Shown in pieces: positions 9,033 through 17,798 of a DNA stretch of 64,000 nucleotides. The notes under the pieces were generated by a model. It made no database searches. It was not told the DNA's origin and saw only the letters and a program-made list of their open reading frames with translations. The stretch's first letter is position 1. Each line of letters starts with the position of its first letter. Source of the stretch: SHXO01 sp964523885 (lineage in GTDB: Bacteria > Pseudomonadota > Gammaproteobacteria > Burkholderiales > SHXO01); NCBI GenBank assembly GCA_964523885.1, contig CAZFYX010000069.1, positions 124,001-188,000 of the forward strand, given 5' to 3'. The translations under genes were made by a program, and so were the position numbers.

Positions 9033-9095
9033 CAGGAACGGCGTGACGATGAGCCGTGCCACGCCTTCCGGTCACGCCGTTGTGTTGCCGGCTCA
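8995..9095. repeat. Repeat/hairpin element between ferredoxin and mutM
   Basis: A direct repeat of 28 nt (GGCAGTGACAGGAA at about 8997 and again at about 9025, each followed by a GGCGTGAC segment) is followed by an inverted copy (GGTCACGCC, CACGCCTTCC) before the mutM stop codon. 28 nt is four 7-nt units. The ferredoxin stop lies inside the second copy and the mutM stop (TCA on the plus strand) closes the element. Confidence 0.7.
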
Positions 9096-9908
9096 GCGTT
9101 GGCAGCGAGGGCAATAGAAAGCGGCGCGCTGCCCGATGCGCAAAGTCCTGATCGTCGCGCCGCACTTGCGGCACCTCTCGCCGTCGCGACCGTAGACGAA
9201 GTACTGCTGCTGGAACCAGCCGGGATTGCCGTCGGCATTCACGTAGTTGCGCAAGGTGCTGCCGCCCGCGGCGATCGCCGCGCGCAGCGTCTGCTGCACG
9301 ACCTCCACCAGCCGCGCATAGCGTTCGAGCGAGATGCGCCCGGCTGCGCGCGCCGGATGGATGCCGGCGCCGAACAGCGATTCGTTTGCGTAGATGTTGC
9401 CGACGCCGCAGACGACGTGATTGTCCATCAGCACGTTCTTCACCGGGGCCCGGCGTCCGCGCGTGTGCGAGTGCAGCCACTGCGCGTCGAAGGCGGGGTC
9501 GAACGGCTCGGGGCCGAGGTCCTGGAGCAGCTTGTGCCCGGATGGATCGCCCGGTTCCCAGATCACAGCGCCGAAGCGGCGCGGGTCGGTCAGGCGCATG
9601 GCCTGGCCGCTCTCCAGCACCAGGTCGAAGTGATCGTGCTTGCCCGGCGCCGCTCCGGCCGGGACCATGCGCACGCTGCCGGACATGCCCAGGTGCAGGA
9701 TCAGCCAGCCGCTCTCGCAGTCCAGCAGCAGGTACTTGCTGCGCCGGCCGACGCTGCGGATCGAGTGCCCCGTGAGCAGCCGCGGCAGGTCTGCCCGAAC
9801 CGGCCAGCGCATGCCGCGATGGCGCAGCACGGCGCCGCGGATGCGCTGGTTGAGCAGCCAGGGCTCGAGCCCCCGGCGCGCGGTCTCGACCTCGGGCAGC
9901 TCCGGCAC
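9093..9908 (-). CDS. mutM: Formamidopyrimidine-DNA glycosylase (Fpg/MutM)
   Basis: A 271-residue base-excision repair glycosylase/AP lyase for 8-oxoguanine and formamidopyrimidines. The catalytic N-terminus MPELPEVET gives Pro2 and Glu3, and Lys58 lies in the RRSKYLLL segment. The H2TH region is NIYANESLF. The C-terminal zinc finger has Cys246, Cys249, Cys266 and Cys269. The ATG at 9908 abuts the stop of the upstream DUF4340 gene. Confidence 0.96.
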   Translation of the reverse strand: MPELPEVETARRGLEPWLLNQRIRGAVLRHRGMRWPVRADLPRLLTGHSIRSVGRRSKYLLLDCESGWLILHLGMSGSVRMVPAGAAPGKHDHFDLVLESGQAMRLTDPRRFGAVIWEPGDPSGHKLLQDLGPEPFDPAFDAQWLHSHTRGRRAPVKNVLMDNHVVCGVGNIYANESLFGAGIHPARAAGRISLERYARLVEVVQQTLRAAIAAGGSTLRNYVNADGNPGWFQQQYFVYGRDGERCRKCGATIRTLRIGQRAAFYCPRCQR

Positions 9909-9909
9909 G

Positions 9910-10812
9910 CTACTTCGCCGGCGCGGCGGGCGCCGTGCCCGAAGCGGGGGCGGGGGCCGGTTCGGGTGCGGACGGCGCCGCCAGCAGCTGCGCGCTCATC
10001 TCCTCGGAGAAGTGGAACGTCAGCTTCTCGTCCTCGCGCAGCAGGATGAGCTGCGGGGCGCGCTCCACGATGCCCAGGCGCACGCTGCCACCGTCCGCGA
10101 GCTTCACGTCGACCCACTCCCTGGCGACAGTCTTCTCGTTGGCGGGCTGCGTGAGCAGGCTCGAGGCCAGCTTCCAGCCGTCCACCCAGCGGTTCAGGTC
10201 GTCCTGGCTGGGCTGCTCCTTCGGCGCCGGTGCCACCTGCCACTTGCCCTCGCGCTGCTCCACGGTGAACGCCTGCATGCGAAACGCCACCGGCTTCTCG
10301 TTCTGCCGGAACAGTGCATGCGTCAGTACCCGCTCGGCGCGTTCCGGGACCTGGGAGCGATAGAAGCTGCCGAGCAGATAGACCGAATCGCCGGCGTGCA
10401 CGTACTGCTCCTGCGACAGGGGATTGAGGGTGCCGAAGGTGACCGGATAGTCGTCGTACACGACCCGGACCACCGGCTGGTCGAGGTCGAAGCGCTGCAG
10501 CTCGGTGGCCGCGAGCTTCTCGCGGCTGCGTGCGTTGAGCAGGTCGAGCACGCGGGCGACCTGGGTGGCGTCGGCGCGCGCGCGGATCGGCTCGGTCAGG
10601 AACCACTCCTCGCCTTCCTTCCGAAGCGCGAGCGCAGTGCCGCCTTTCGGCTCGATCCGAACGTGCTTCACCTGCGCAGGAGGCAGCGCGGCGATGGCGT
10701 GCTGCGGCCTGCTGTCTTCGTCCTTCGGCTTGTAGATGGCGTAGGCCGCCAGGCCCGCCACGCCGAGCACGAGCAGCAGGTTGACGATCCAGCCGGTGCG
10801 CAGCCAGCCCAC
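9910..10812 (-). CDS. DUF4340 domain protein, membrane-anchored
   Basis: A 300-residue protein with one N-terminal transmembrane helix (about residues 7-26), a DUF4340-type beta-rich extracytoplasmic domain and a Pro/Ala-rich tail. It follows the GldG-like gene by 4 bases, as DUF4340 genes often do in Gld-type ABC operons, so it is probably an accessory subunit. The biochemical function is unknown. No catalytic motif was seen. Confidence 0.8.
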   Translation of the reverse strand: MGWLRTGWIVNLLLVLGVAGLAAYAIYKPKDEDSRPQHAIAALPPAQVKHVRIEPKGGTALALRKEGEEWFLTEPIRARADATQVARVLDLLNARSREKLAATELQRFDLDQPVVRVVYDDYPVTFGTLNPLSQEQYVHAGDSVYLLGSFYRSQVPERAERVLTHALFRQNEKPVAFRMQAFTVEQREGKWQVAPAPKEQPSQDDLNRWVDGWKLASSLLTQPANEKTVAREWVDVKLADGGSVRLGIVERAPQLILLREDEKLTFHFSEEMSAQLLAAPSAPEPAPAPASGTAPAAPAK

Positions 10813-10816
10813 GGGG

Positions 10817-12178
10817 TCAGGCGCGCCGGCGGCGCCACCAGATCGTGCCGCCGGCCACCAGCAGGCCGGCCGGCAGCACTGCGAGGAACACGAACACGAT
10901 GAGGGTCAGGGCCGTGCGGGTCAGCTGCAGGCTGCCGTCGACGCGCGCCCGCGGCTGGATCGTGATCAGGTTCTCGTCCTCGGCCAGCCAGTTGAGGATG
11001 TTGGTGCCCAGGTCGACGTTGTTGAGCATGCCCACGTACTGGTTGGACAGGAAGCCGCTGCCGCCCCCCACCACCACCCGCTGGGTCCGGTCCTTCACCT
11101 GGCGTTCGAGGGAGACCAGGGCGGCGACCGGGCCGCGCACGTCGCGCTCCTTGTCGAAGCGCAGTTGGCCTTGCAGGCTGCCGGTTTCGACCCAGCCGTT
11201 CTGTCCCACGTCCACCAGCACCGTGGGCTTCCAGCCCTTGCCGCCGTCGGCCGGGGTGCCGATGGCGCGCTCCATCGGGAACGCCGTGTTGTACTGGGCG
11301 AAGCCCTCGGTGATCGGGCTGAAGCCGTAATTGGAGGACAGCGCGATGGTGGCCGGGATGCCCAGCTGCGCGGCGGCCGGGTCGACCACGATGCCCGGGG
11401 TGAGCTGCAGCATGAGCAGTTCGGCCAACGGCTGCAGGCCGCGCATCGGCTCCTGCTCGATCAGCCAGAGCAGGCTGCCGCCGCCCTCGACGAAGGCGAG
11501 GATCTTGTCCACCTCGCCCTTGAGCATCTCCACCCGCGGGTGGGTCAGCACCAGTACGTTGACGTTGTCGGGGACCTTGGGCGCCACCGCGAGGTTCAGC
11601 CCCTGCACCTTGAAGCCCTTGTTGCCCAGCTGCCGGCCGAATTCGCCGAGGTCGAAGTTCGCGCCGCCGTCCAGCTTGGGCTCGCCGTGGCCATCGACGT
11701 ACATCACCAGCCGCTCCTGGCTGCGCGCGAGCCGCATCAGCAGGTTGGTCATGGCCTGCTCGGTGAGCGTGGTCAGGTGCTCGGAGCGCTTGCCGTACTC
11801 GATCACCATCTCGCCGTTGGCGCGCACGTTGGCGGCCTGGGTCTGCTTGGGCTGCTCGCGCGGGTCGACGAAGTTCAGCGCGAGGTCGGGCTTGATGCGC
11901 TGGTAGGGCGCGAGGAAGTCGCGGATGGTCGCGCGCACGTCCCCGCCCATCGCGTCCTGCGTGCTGGCGTAGGCGGTGACGGTGACCGGGCCCTGCATCC
12001 TGGCCAGCACGTCGCGGGTGGCCTGCGAGAGCGTCGTGCGCTGGTTGAGCGTCACGTCCCACTGCTGCCGGTTGTCGCGCAGCAGGTACGCCGCCAGGAC
12101 CGCGGCGGCCACCAGCAGCACCGCGAACAGCGTGTTCTGCGCGAGCAACTGGAGCTGGATCTTTCGGCTGGTTCTCAT
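10817..12178 (-). CDS. GldG-family ABC-type auxiliary component
   Basis: A 453-residue protein with an N-terminal transmembrane helix (about residues 15-36), a large extracytoplasmic domain related to the GldG/IFT52-like domain (segments YVDGHGEP, LGNKGFKVQGLNL) and a C-terminal helix (about 423-446) followed by an Arg-rich tail. In Bacteroidetes GldG works with GldA and GldF in gliding; in proteobacteria the homologous operons have no established role. The gene lies 15 bases after the permease. Confidence 0.85.
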   Translation of the reverse strand: MRTSRKIQLQLLAQNTLFAVLLVAAAVLAAYLLRDNRQQWDVTLNQRTTLSQATRDVLARMQGPVTVTAYASTQDAMGGDVRATIRDFLAPYQRIKPDLALNFVDPREQPKQTQAANVRANGEMVIEYGKRSEHLTTLTEQAMTNLLMRLARSQERLVMYVDGHGEPKLDGGANFDLGEFGRQLGNKGFKVQGLNLAVAPKVPDNVNVLVLTHPRVEMLKGEVDKILAFVEGGGSLLWLIEQEPMRGLQPLAELLMLQLTPGIVVDPAAAQLGIPATIALSSNYGFSPITEGFAQYNTAFPMERAIGTPADGGKGWKPTVLVDVGQNGWVETGSLQGQLRFDKERDVRGPVAALVSLERQVKDRTQRVVVGGGSGFLSNQYVGMLNNVDLGTNILNWLAEDENLITIQPRARVDGSLQLTRTALTLIVFVFLAVLPAGLLVAGGTIWWRRRRA

Positions 12179-12193
12179 CGTTCGCGTCCCGGA

Positions 12194-12937
12194 TCAGGCG
12201 CGCAGCCGGTCCGCATCGAGGCGGCGGATCGACAGCAGGACGAAGACCAGGATCAGCAGTGCGTAGTAGGCCAGGTCCTTCACCGCCAGCACCCCGCGCG
12301 AGAAGCTCTCGAAGTGCGTGATGATCGAGATCACGTGCAGCACGCTGTTGGGGTCGGTGGTGGAGATGTTGATCAGCCAGAGCGTGAGCAGCGCCGCGAA
12401 GGTGCCCACCGCGGCCACCAGCGGTTGCGCGGTCAGGCAGGACAGGTACAGGCCGACCGCGGCGAAGCTGCCGCACAGCAGGAGCAGGCCCAGCGCATTG
12501 GTGCCGAGCAGGCCCAGGTCGAGCGTGCCGCCGGCGTAGAGCGACAGGCACATCACCACGATGAGTACGACGCCGAGCAGCAGGAACAGCAGCAGCGCGA
12601 GGAACTTGCCCAGCACGATCTGGGTGATCGACACCGGTGCCGACATCAGGAACGGCAGCGTCTGGCTGCGGCGCTCCTCGGCCACCAGCCGCATGGAGAG
12701 CAGCGGGGTCACCATCAGCAGCACGATGGCCGCCGTGCCGAACACCGGCGCGGCGATGATCTCGGTGAGGCCGGGCGCGTTCGGCGCCATCGCCAGCTGC
12801 GGCTGCACGTCGAGGAAGGTCTGCAGCCTGGAGAAGAACACCAGGGCGAAGATGAATTGCAGGAATGCGAGGATGACCCACGCCAGCGGCGAGGCGAACA
12901 TCAGGCGCAGCTCCTTCGTGGCGATGGCGCGAATCAC
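12194..12937 (-). CDS. GldF-type ABC transporter permease
   Basis: A 247-residue ABC-2 type permease with about six hydrophobic helices; the N-terminal ATKELRLMFASPLAWV segment is typical of the GldF/NosY group. The start chosen is GTG at 12937, because AGAGG lies 7 bases before it and VIRAIATKELR fits the family start. A longer in-frame reading adds an Arg-rich segment without support. It works with the ATPase 112 bases upstream. Confidence 0.88.
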   Translation of the reverse strand: MIRAIATKELRLMFASPLAWVILAFLQFIFALVFFSRLQTFLDVQPQLAMAPNAPGLTEIIAAPVFGTAAIVLLMVTPLLSMRLVAEERRSQTLPFLMSAPVSITQIVLGKFLALLLFLLLGVVLIVVMCLSLYAGGTLDLGLLGTNALGLLLLCGSFAAVGLYLSCLTAQPLVAAVGTFAALLTLWLINISTTDPNSVLHVISIITHFESFSRGVLAVKDLAYYALLILVFVLLSIRRLDADRLRA

Positions 12938-13049
12938 TGCGCTGCCTCTGGCAGACAAGTCGAGAGCGGAACGGTTGCGCATCGGCAGCGGGCAGCACTC
13001 GCCTTGCCGTCGTTCCCCGTCGCTCCGACGGCGCCCCTCGCCGGGAGCC

Positions 13050-14036
13050 TCATGCTGCCACCCCCTCTCCCACCGGCGCGTCGCCTTCCTGCTGCGTGAG
13101 TTGCACGAACACGTCCTCCAGCGTGGCGCGCTCGGGCGCCAGGTGGGTGAGTCCCCAGCCGCGCTCCACCGCGGTGCGCACCAGGGCATCCACCGGGTCC
13201 GCGCCGTCGGCGCGAAACACGCGCAGCAGGCCGTCGTGCGCGGGCTCGACGCGGGCCACGCCCGCGATCTCCTGCAGCGCCTGCACGGGCGGCGGACGGC
13301 GCAGCCCGATCAACAGCGCCCCGCCGCCGCGGAACCGGCGCAGGGCCTCGATGGAATCGTTGTACACGATGCGGCCGCGGTGCAGGATCTGCACGCGGTC
13401 GCACACCGCCTCGACCTCGGGCAGGATATGGGTGGACAGGATCACGCTGTGGCTGTCGGACAGCTCGCGGATCAGCGCGCGGATCTCGCGGATCTGGTTC
13501 GGGTCCAGACCCACCGTCGGCTCGTCGAGGATCACCACGTCGGGGCTGTGGATGATGGCCTGGGCGATGCCCACGCGCTGCTGGTAGCCCTTGGACAGCG
13601 TGCCGATCATGCGCTCGCCGATGTCGGCGACGCCGCAGCGGCGCTTGGCGCGCGCCAGCGCCTCGATCGCCTGCGCGCCGGGCACCCGGTGCAGGCGCGC
13701 GGCCAGCCGCAGGTATTCGTCCACCCGCATCTCACGGTACAGCGGCGGGACCTCGGGCAGGTAGCCGATCCGTGCCTTGGCGGCGACAGGGCGCTCGAGC
13801 AGGTCGATGCCGCAGATGCTGATGCTGCCCGCGCTCGGCGCGAGGTTGCCGGTGAGCATCTGCATCGTGGTGGTCTTGCCCGCCCCGTTGGGGCCGAGCA
13901 GCCCGAGCACCTCGCCGCGGCGCAGCTCGAGGTCGAGGCCCGCCACCGCGATGTTGGCGCCGAAGCGGCGCGTCAATTCGCGCGCCGAAACGGTGAATTC
14001 ACCGGGGGCCGGCGCGGCGCTGCCTGCATCTGACAT
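13050..14036 (-). CDS. GldA-type ABC transporter ATP-binding protein
   Basis: A 328-residue ABC ATPase with Walker A GPNGAGKTTTM, signature LSKGYQQRV, Walker B VVILDEPTVGLDP and switch STHI. The C-terminal extension of about 90 residues is typical of ABC-2 exporters. The start chosen is the ATG at 14036 (MSDAGSAAP); an upstream in-frame ATG adds 49 residues unlike the family. The 112-base gap to the permease has no clear feature beyond short GC-rich inverted pairs. Confidence 0.9.
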   Translation of the reverse strand: MSDAGSAAPAPGEFTVSARELTRRFGANIAVAGLDLELRRGEVLGLLGPNGAGKTTTMQMLTGNLAPSAGSISICGIDLLERPVAAKARIGYLPEVPPLYREMRVDEYLRLAARLHRVPGAQAIEALARAKRRCGVADIGERMIGTLSKGYQQRVGIAQAIIHSPDVVILDEPTVGLDPNQIREIRALIRELSDSHSVILSTHILPEVEAVCDRVQILHRGRIVYNDSIEALRRFRGGGALLIGLRRPPPVQALQEIAGVARVEPAHDGLLRVFRADGADPVDALVRTAVERGWGLTHLAPERATLEDVFVQLTQQEGDAPVGEGVAA

Positions 14037-14182
14037 CAGGGATCGATTCGCGGCAAAGAACTTGCTTCGTGGGGCACGTGGACCCCATGGATGCGCCTGC
14101 CACTGGGGGCCCGGAGGCGGTGCGATAATGCCGTTGCGTTCCGGGAGCGCCGCAGGGACAGGGCGGCTTGTGACGCGCGGCA

Positions 14183-14210
14183 AATATACCTAAACTGGGT
14201 TCATTGTTAA
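14183..14210 (-). promoter_or_regulatory. Promoter of the Gld-type ABC operon
   Basis: On the minus strand TTAACA (14205-14210) and TATATT (14183-14188) are separated by 16 bases; each matches the sigma-70 consensus at 5 of 6 positions. This is the AT-richest stretch of the 275-base divergent gap between the ABC ATPase and the TPR lipoprotein gene, and lies about 150 bases before the ATPase start. No equally good plus-strand promoter was found there. Confidence 0.55.
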
Positions 14211-14311
14211 AGCCGCGCGACGGGAGCCAGCCCCCATCCCCGGACTTCGTGAACGCGCGGAGACCGCCCGGCTCGCGGGCGGGTGCCCGGAACCCCTGAG
14301 GAAGTGCAGCC

Positions 14312-16135
14312 ATGCCTGAGCCAAGAACCCTCCTCGCCCTCGGCGCGCTCGCGCTCGCGGCGTGTGCCCAGCAGCCCGCCGCCCGCGGTCCGATCGGCTT
14401 TCCGCCCTCCAGCCTGACCGCCTCCACCGACGTCGTCGTGCGCGGCGCGCAGGTCGCGCAGCAGGGCAGCGAGGACGAGGAGTCGCTGGAGGACAAGGCG
14501 CGGCGCATCCTCGCGAACGAGCCTGCGCCCGCCGCCAACCTGCCCGGCGCCGCGCTCGACCAGGAGCTCCTGTTCAAGTTCCTGCTTTCCGAGATCGCCG
14601 GCCAGCGCGGCAACCTGCAGCTCGCCGCCCAGGGCTACCTGGAGATGGCCAGGCAGACGCGCGATCCGCGCCTGGCCCGGCGCGCCACCGAGATCGCCAG
14701 CTACGCCCGCCTGCAGAACACCGCCCTGGAAGCCGCGCGCCTGTGGTACGACCTGGACAAGACCAACGCGCAGGCGCGCCAGGCGCTGGTCGGCCTGCTG
14801 CTGTCGGGCAACAAGCTGCAGGAGGCCAAGCCGCACCTGCAGTCGATCGTGACCGCCGAGGGCAATCCGGCGATCGGCTTCCTCCAGCTCCACAGCCTCA
14901 TGTCACGCCATCCGGACAAGGAATCCGTGTACGTGGTGGTGAAGGACCTCGCGCAGGGCTACAAGGAGCTGCCCGAAGCGCACTTCGCCGTGGCCCAGGC
15001 CGCCTATGCCGCCGGCAAGTTCGACGCGGCCATGGTGGAGGCGCGCGAGGCGATGCGCCTGCGCCCCGACTGGGAGCTGGGCGCGCTGCTGCAGGCGCAG
15101 ATGCTGCAGCAGCGCGAGTCCACCCAGAAGGCCGCCGACTACCTGGGGGGCTTCGTGCAGAGCTACCCCAAGGCGCGCGAGGCGCGCGCGAACTACGCCC
15201 GGCTGCTGATCGGCACGCGCCAGCTCGAGCAGGCACGCGCCCAGTACCAGATCCTCCTCGACGAGCAGCCGACCAACGCCGACCTGGTGGTGACCATCGG
15301 GCTGCTGTCGCTGCAGATGAACCAGTACGACGCTGCCGAGGCCGCGCTCAAGCGCGGCATCGAGCTGGGCTACCGCGATCCCGACACGCTCGAGTTCTAC
15401 ATCGGCCAGTCCTACGAGGAGCGCAAGCAGCCGGCCGAGGCGATGCGCTGGTACTCGCAGGTCAAGGGCGGCGAGCAGTTCATCCCGGCACAGGCGCGCT
15501 ACGCCTTCCTGCTCGGGCGCCAGAACAAGCTTGCCGAGGCGCGCCAGTACCTGCAGAACGTCGAGGTGCAGAGCGACGAGCAGCGCGCCATGCTGATCCA
15601 GGCCGAGGCCCAGCTGCTGCGCGAGGCGAGGGCCTACCAGGAATCCTACGACCTGCTGGCCGCAGCGCTGGCGAAGCAGCCGGACAACACCGACCTGCTG
15701 TACGACTCCGCGCTGGCGGCCGAGAAGGTCGACAAGCTCGACGTGCTGGAGGGCAACCTGCGCAAGTTGATCAAGCTCAAGCCCGACCATGCGCAGGCCT
15801 ACAACGCCCTGGGTTACACGCTTGCCGACCGCATGCAGCGCCTGCCCGAGGCCAAGGGCTACATCGAGAAGGCGCTGGCCCTCTCGCCCGAAGACCCGTT
15901 CATCCTCGACAGCATGGGTTGGGTCTACTTCCGCATGGGCAATCCCAAGGAGGGGCTCGACTACCTGCAGCGCGCCTACACCGCGCGGCCCGATCCAGAG
16001 ATCGCTGCCCACCTCGGCGAGGTGCTCTGGGCCAAGGGCAAGCACGCCGAGGCCGAGAAGGTCTGGCGCCAGTCCGCCGCCGAGCATCCCGACAACGAGC
16101 TGCTCCAGGACACGATGAAGCGCTTCCTGAAGTAG
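14312..16135 (+). CDS. Tetratricopeptide repeat lipoprotein
   Basis: A 607-residue TPR protein exported as a lipoprotein (lipobox LAAC at the end of the signal, Cys18). Helical repeats run through most of the chain; clear TPR units include the segments around GNPKEGLDYLQRAYTARPD and HAQAYNALGYTLADRMQRLPEAKGYIEKALALSP. GAGGAAG lies 8 bases before the ATG. It precedes lolB by a few bases, and TPR lipoprotein-lolB-ispE is a conserved order in betaproteobacteria. A role in envelope assembly is inferred from this context only. Confidence 0.88.
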   Translation: MPEPRTLLALGALALAACAQQPAARGPIGFPPSSLTASTDVVVRGAQVAQQGSEDEESLEDKARRILANEPAPAANLPGAALDQELLFKFLLSEIAGQRGNLQLAAQGYLEMARQTRDPRLARRATEIASYARLQNTALEAARLWYDLDKTNAQARQALVGLLLSGNKLQEAKPHLQSIVTAEGNPAIGFLQLHSLMSRHPDKESVYVVVKDLAQGYKELPEAHFAVAQAAYAAGKFDAAMVEAREAMRLRPDWELGALLQAQMLQQRESTQKAADYLGGFVQSYPKAREARANYARLLIGTRQLEQARAQYQILLDEQPTNADLVVTIGLLSLQMNQYDAAEAALKRGIELGYRDPDTLEFYIGQSYEERKQPAEAMRWYSQVKGGEQFIPAQARYAFLLGRQNKLAEARQYLQNVEVQSDEQRAMLIQAEAQLLREARAYQESYDLLAAALAKQPDNTDLLYDSALAAEKVDKLDVLEGNLRKLIKLKPDHAQAYNALGYTLADRMQRLPEAKGYIEKALALSPEDPFILDSMGWVYFRMGNPKEGLDYLQRAYTARPDPEIAAHLGEVLWAKGKHAEAEKVWRQSAAEHPDNELLQDTMKRFLK

Positions 16136-16150
16136 GTGGTGCCCCCGGCC

Positions 16151-16729
16151 ATGGCGCGCCTGGTCGTGGCGCTGCTGGCGCTCGCCGTGGCTGCCTGCTC
16201 CAGCCTGCCGCGCGGTCCCGGCGGGCAAGTCCTCACCTCGGCTCAACTGGACGCCTTCCAGCTCGCCGGCAGCATCAGCGTGCGGGTCGAGAAGGAGAGC
16301 TTCCCCGGGCGTGTGCGCTGGACGCACGAGCCTTCACGCGACGAGCTCTGGTTCTATTCGCCCGTCGGCACCGCGGTCGCCCACCTCGTGCAGACGCCGG
16401 AGGGCGCGCTGCTGGTCGACGAGAAGGGCCAGGAGCATCGGGCAGCGACCCTCGAGTCGCTGGCCTCGGGTGTTCTCGGCTGGGACCTGCCACTGCAGGG
16501 GCTGCCGTACTGGGTGCGCGGGCTGCCCTGGCCGGCCGGAGATGCAGCGCAGGTGGAGCGCGATGCCCAGGGCCGCGCGGTCGCCCTGCAGCAGTCCGGC
16601 TGGAAGATCACCTACCTGGCCTGGTTCGGTGACGGGCCCGAGGCGCTGCCCGCCAGGCTCGACGTCGTGGGGGCGCGTCTGCGCCTGAAGCTGGCCGTCC
16701 AGCGCTGGGAGATGGTCGATGTCCGGTGA
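16151..16729 (+). CDS. lolB: Outer-membrane lipoprotein receptor LolB
   Basis: A 192-residue lipoprotein that takes lipoproteins from LolA and inserts them into the outer membrane. Signal and lipobox are LAVAAC (Cys16). The FQLAGSISVRVE start of the domain and the WKITYLAW strand near the C-terminus are LolB-like. The ATG at 16151 is preferred to an upstream GTG at 16136, because AGGTGG is at the right distance and the signal peptide is then normal. It overlaps ispE by 11 bases. Confidence 0.88.
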   Translation: MARLVVALLALAVAACSSLPRGPGGQVLTSAQLDAFQLAGSISVRVEKESFPGRVRWTHEPSRDELWFYSPVGTAVAHLVQTPEGALLVDEKGQEHRAATLESLASGVLGWDLPLQGLPYWVRGLPWPAGDAAQVERDAQGRAVALQQSGWKITYLAWFGDGPEALPARLDVVGARLRLKLAVQRWEMVDVR

Positions 16730-17621
16730 GACGCTGGCTTGTGCGGCGCCGGCCAAGCTCAACCTGTTCCTGCACGTCACCGGCCGCCGCGCCGACGGCT
16801 ACCACCTGCTGCAGACGCTGTTCCGCTTCCTGGACCACGGCGACACCCTGACCTTCGCGGTGCGCGAGGACGGGCTGATCCGCCATCTGCGACCCATTCC
16901 CGGCGTGCCCGCCGAGCAGGACCTGTGCATGCGTGCGGCCCGGATGCTCCAGGCCGAAACCGGCACCCGGCTGGGCGTGGACATCGGCCTGGACAAGCGC
17001 ATCCCGATGGGCGGGGGCCTGGGCGGAGGCAGCTCGGATGCAGCCACCGTGCTGCTCGCGCTCAACCGGCTCTGGCGCCTGGGCCTCTCGCGCAGCGACC
17101 TGCAGGCCCTGGGGCTCAGGCTGGGTGCCGACGTCCCGGTGTTCGTGTTCGGCCAGGCCGCCTTTGCCGAGGGCATCGGGGAGGCACTGCGCCCGGTGCA
17201 GGGCTTGCCTGCGGCCTGGTACCTGGTCCTGGTGCCCCCCGTATCGGTCCCGACCGCGGCGGTCTTCTCCGACCCTGAATTGACACGCAATTCCGATCCC
17301 ATCAAAATACTGGGCTTTTCTGCGGGCGTTGAGCGCGCGATCCCCTACGGGGCGCTGGCCGTAGCGGCGGGCGGACTGGCAGGGGGCGTGGGGCGCAACG
17401 ACCTGGAGGCAGTGGTGTGCCGGAAGTACGCGGCCGTCGCGGCGCACCTGCGCTGGCTGCGGGAGCAGGCTCCCGCGGCGATGAGCGGTTCGGGGGCGTG
17501 CGTGTTCGCGGTCTTCGACGACGAAGCCGCGGCGACCACGGCGTACCGGAGCATGCCGCAGGGCATGCAGGGCTTTGTCGCACGCGGGATCGACCGGCAT
17601 CCGCTGCACGACTGGGCCTGA
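16719..17621 (+). CDS. ispE: 4-diphosphocytidyl-2-C-methyl-D-erythritol kinase
   Basis: A 300-residue GHMP kinase of the non-mevalonate isoprenoid pathway. It has the N-terminal PAKLNLFLHVTGRRADGYH segment, the ATP loop PMGGGLGGGSSDAA and the C-terminal MSGSGACVF motif. The length is typical. The lolB-ispE-tRNA-Gln-prs order is conserved in betaproteobacteria. Confidence 0.96.
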   Translation: MSGETLACAAPAKLNLFLHVTGRRADGYHLLQTLFRFLDHGDTLTFAVREDGLIRHLRPIPGVPAEQDLCMRAARMLQAETGTRLGVDIGLDKRIPMGGGLGGGSSDAATVLLALNRLWRLGLSRSDLQALGLRLGADVPVFVFGQAAFAEGIGEALRPVQGLPAAWYLVLVPPVSVPTAAVFSDPELTRNSDPIKILGFSAGVERAIPYGALAVAAGGLAGGVGRNDLEAVVCRKYAAVAAHLRWLREQAPAAMSGSGACVFAVFDDEAAATTAYRSMPQGMQGFVARGIDRHPLHDWA

Positions 17622-17697
17622 AGCACTTCCACGCTTCACGCAGAGAGACGAGTCTGTAAACCGTGTTCCCGCGGCGGTAGCGCGGGGGCAGGGCTGT

Positions 17698-17771
17698 TGG
17701 GGAGTCGCCAAGCTGGTTAAGGCACCGGATTTTGATTCCGGCATGCGAAGGTTCGAATCCTTCCTCCCCAG
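17698..17771 (+). tRNA. tRNA-Gln (anticodon TTG)
   Basis: The acceptor stem TGGGGAG (17698-17704) pairs with CTCCCCA (17764-17770), the discriminator is G, and the anticodon loop reads ATTTTGATT with TTG. The T arm has GGTTCGAATCC. The three bases after the discriminator are CCC rather than CCA, so the CCA end is not fully encoded and needs the CCA-adding enzyme, unlike both tRNA-Lys genes in the window. Confidence 0.96.
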
Positions 17772-17798
17772 CCCAACCTCAGGTTCTTCGCGCTCCAG

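Noticed and set aside
10781..13099. A 772-codon plus-strand open frame opposite the Gld-type operon
   Set aside because: It is antisense to three recognisable genes and has low-complexity composition.
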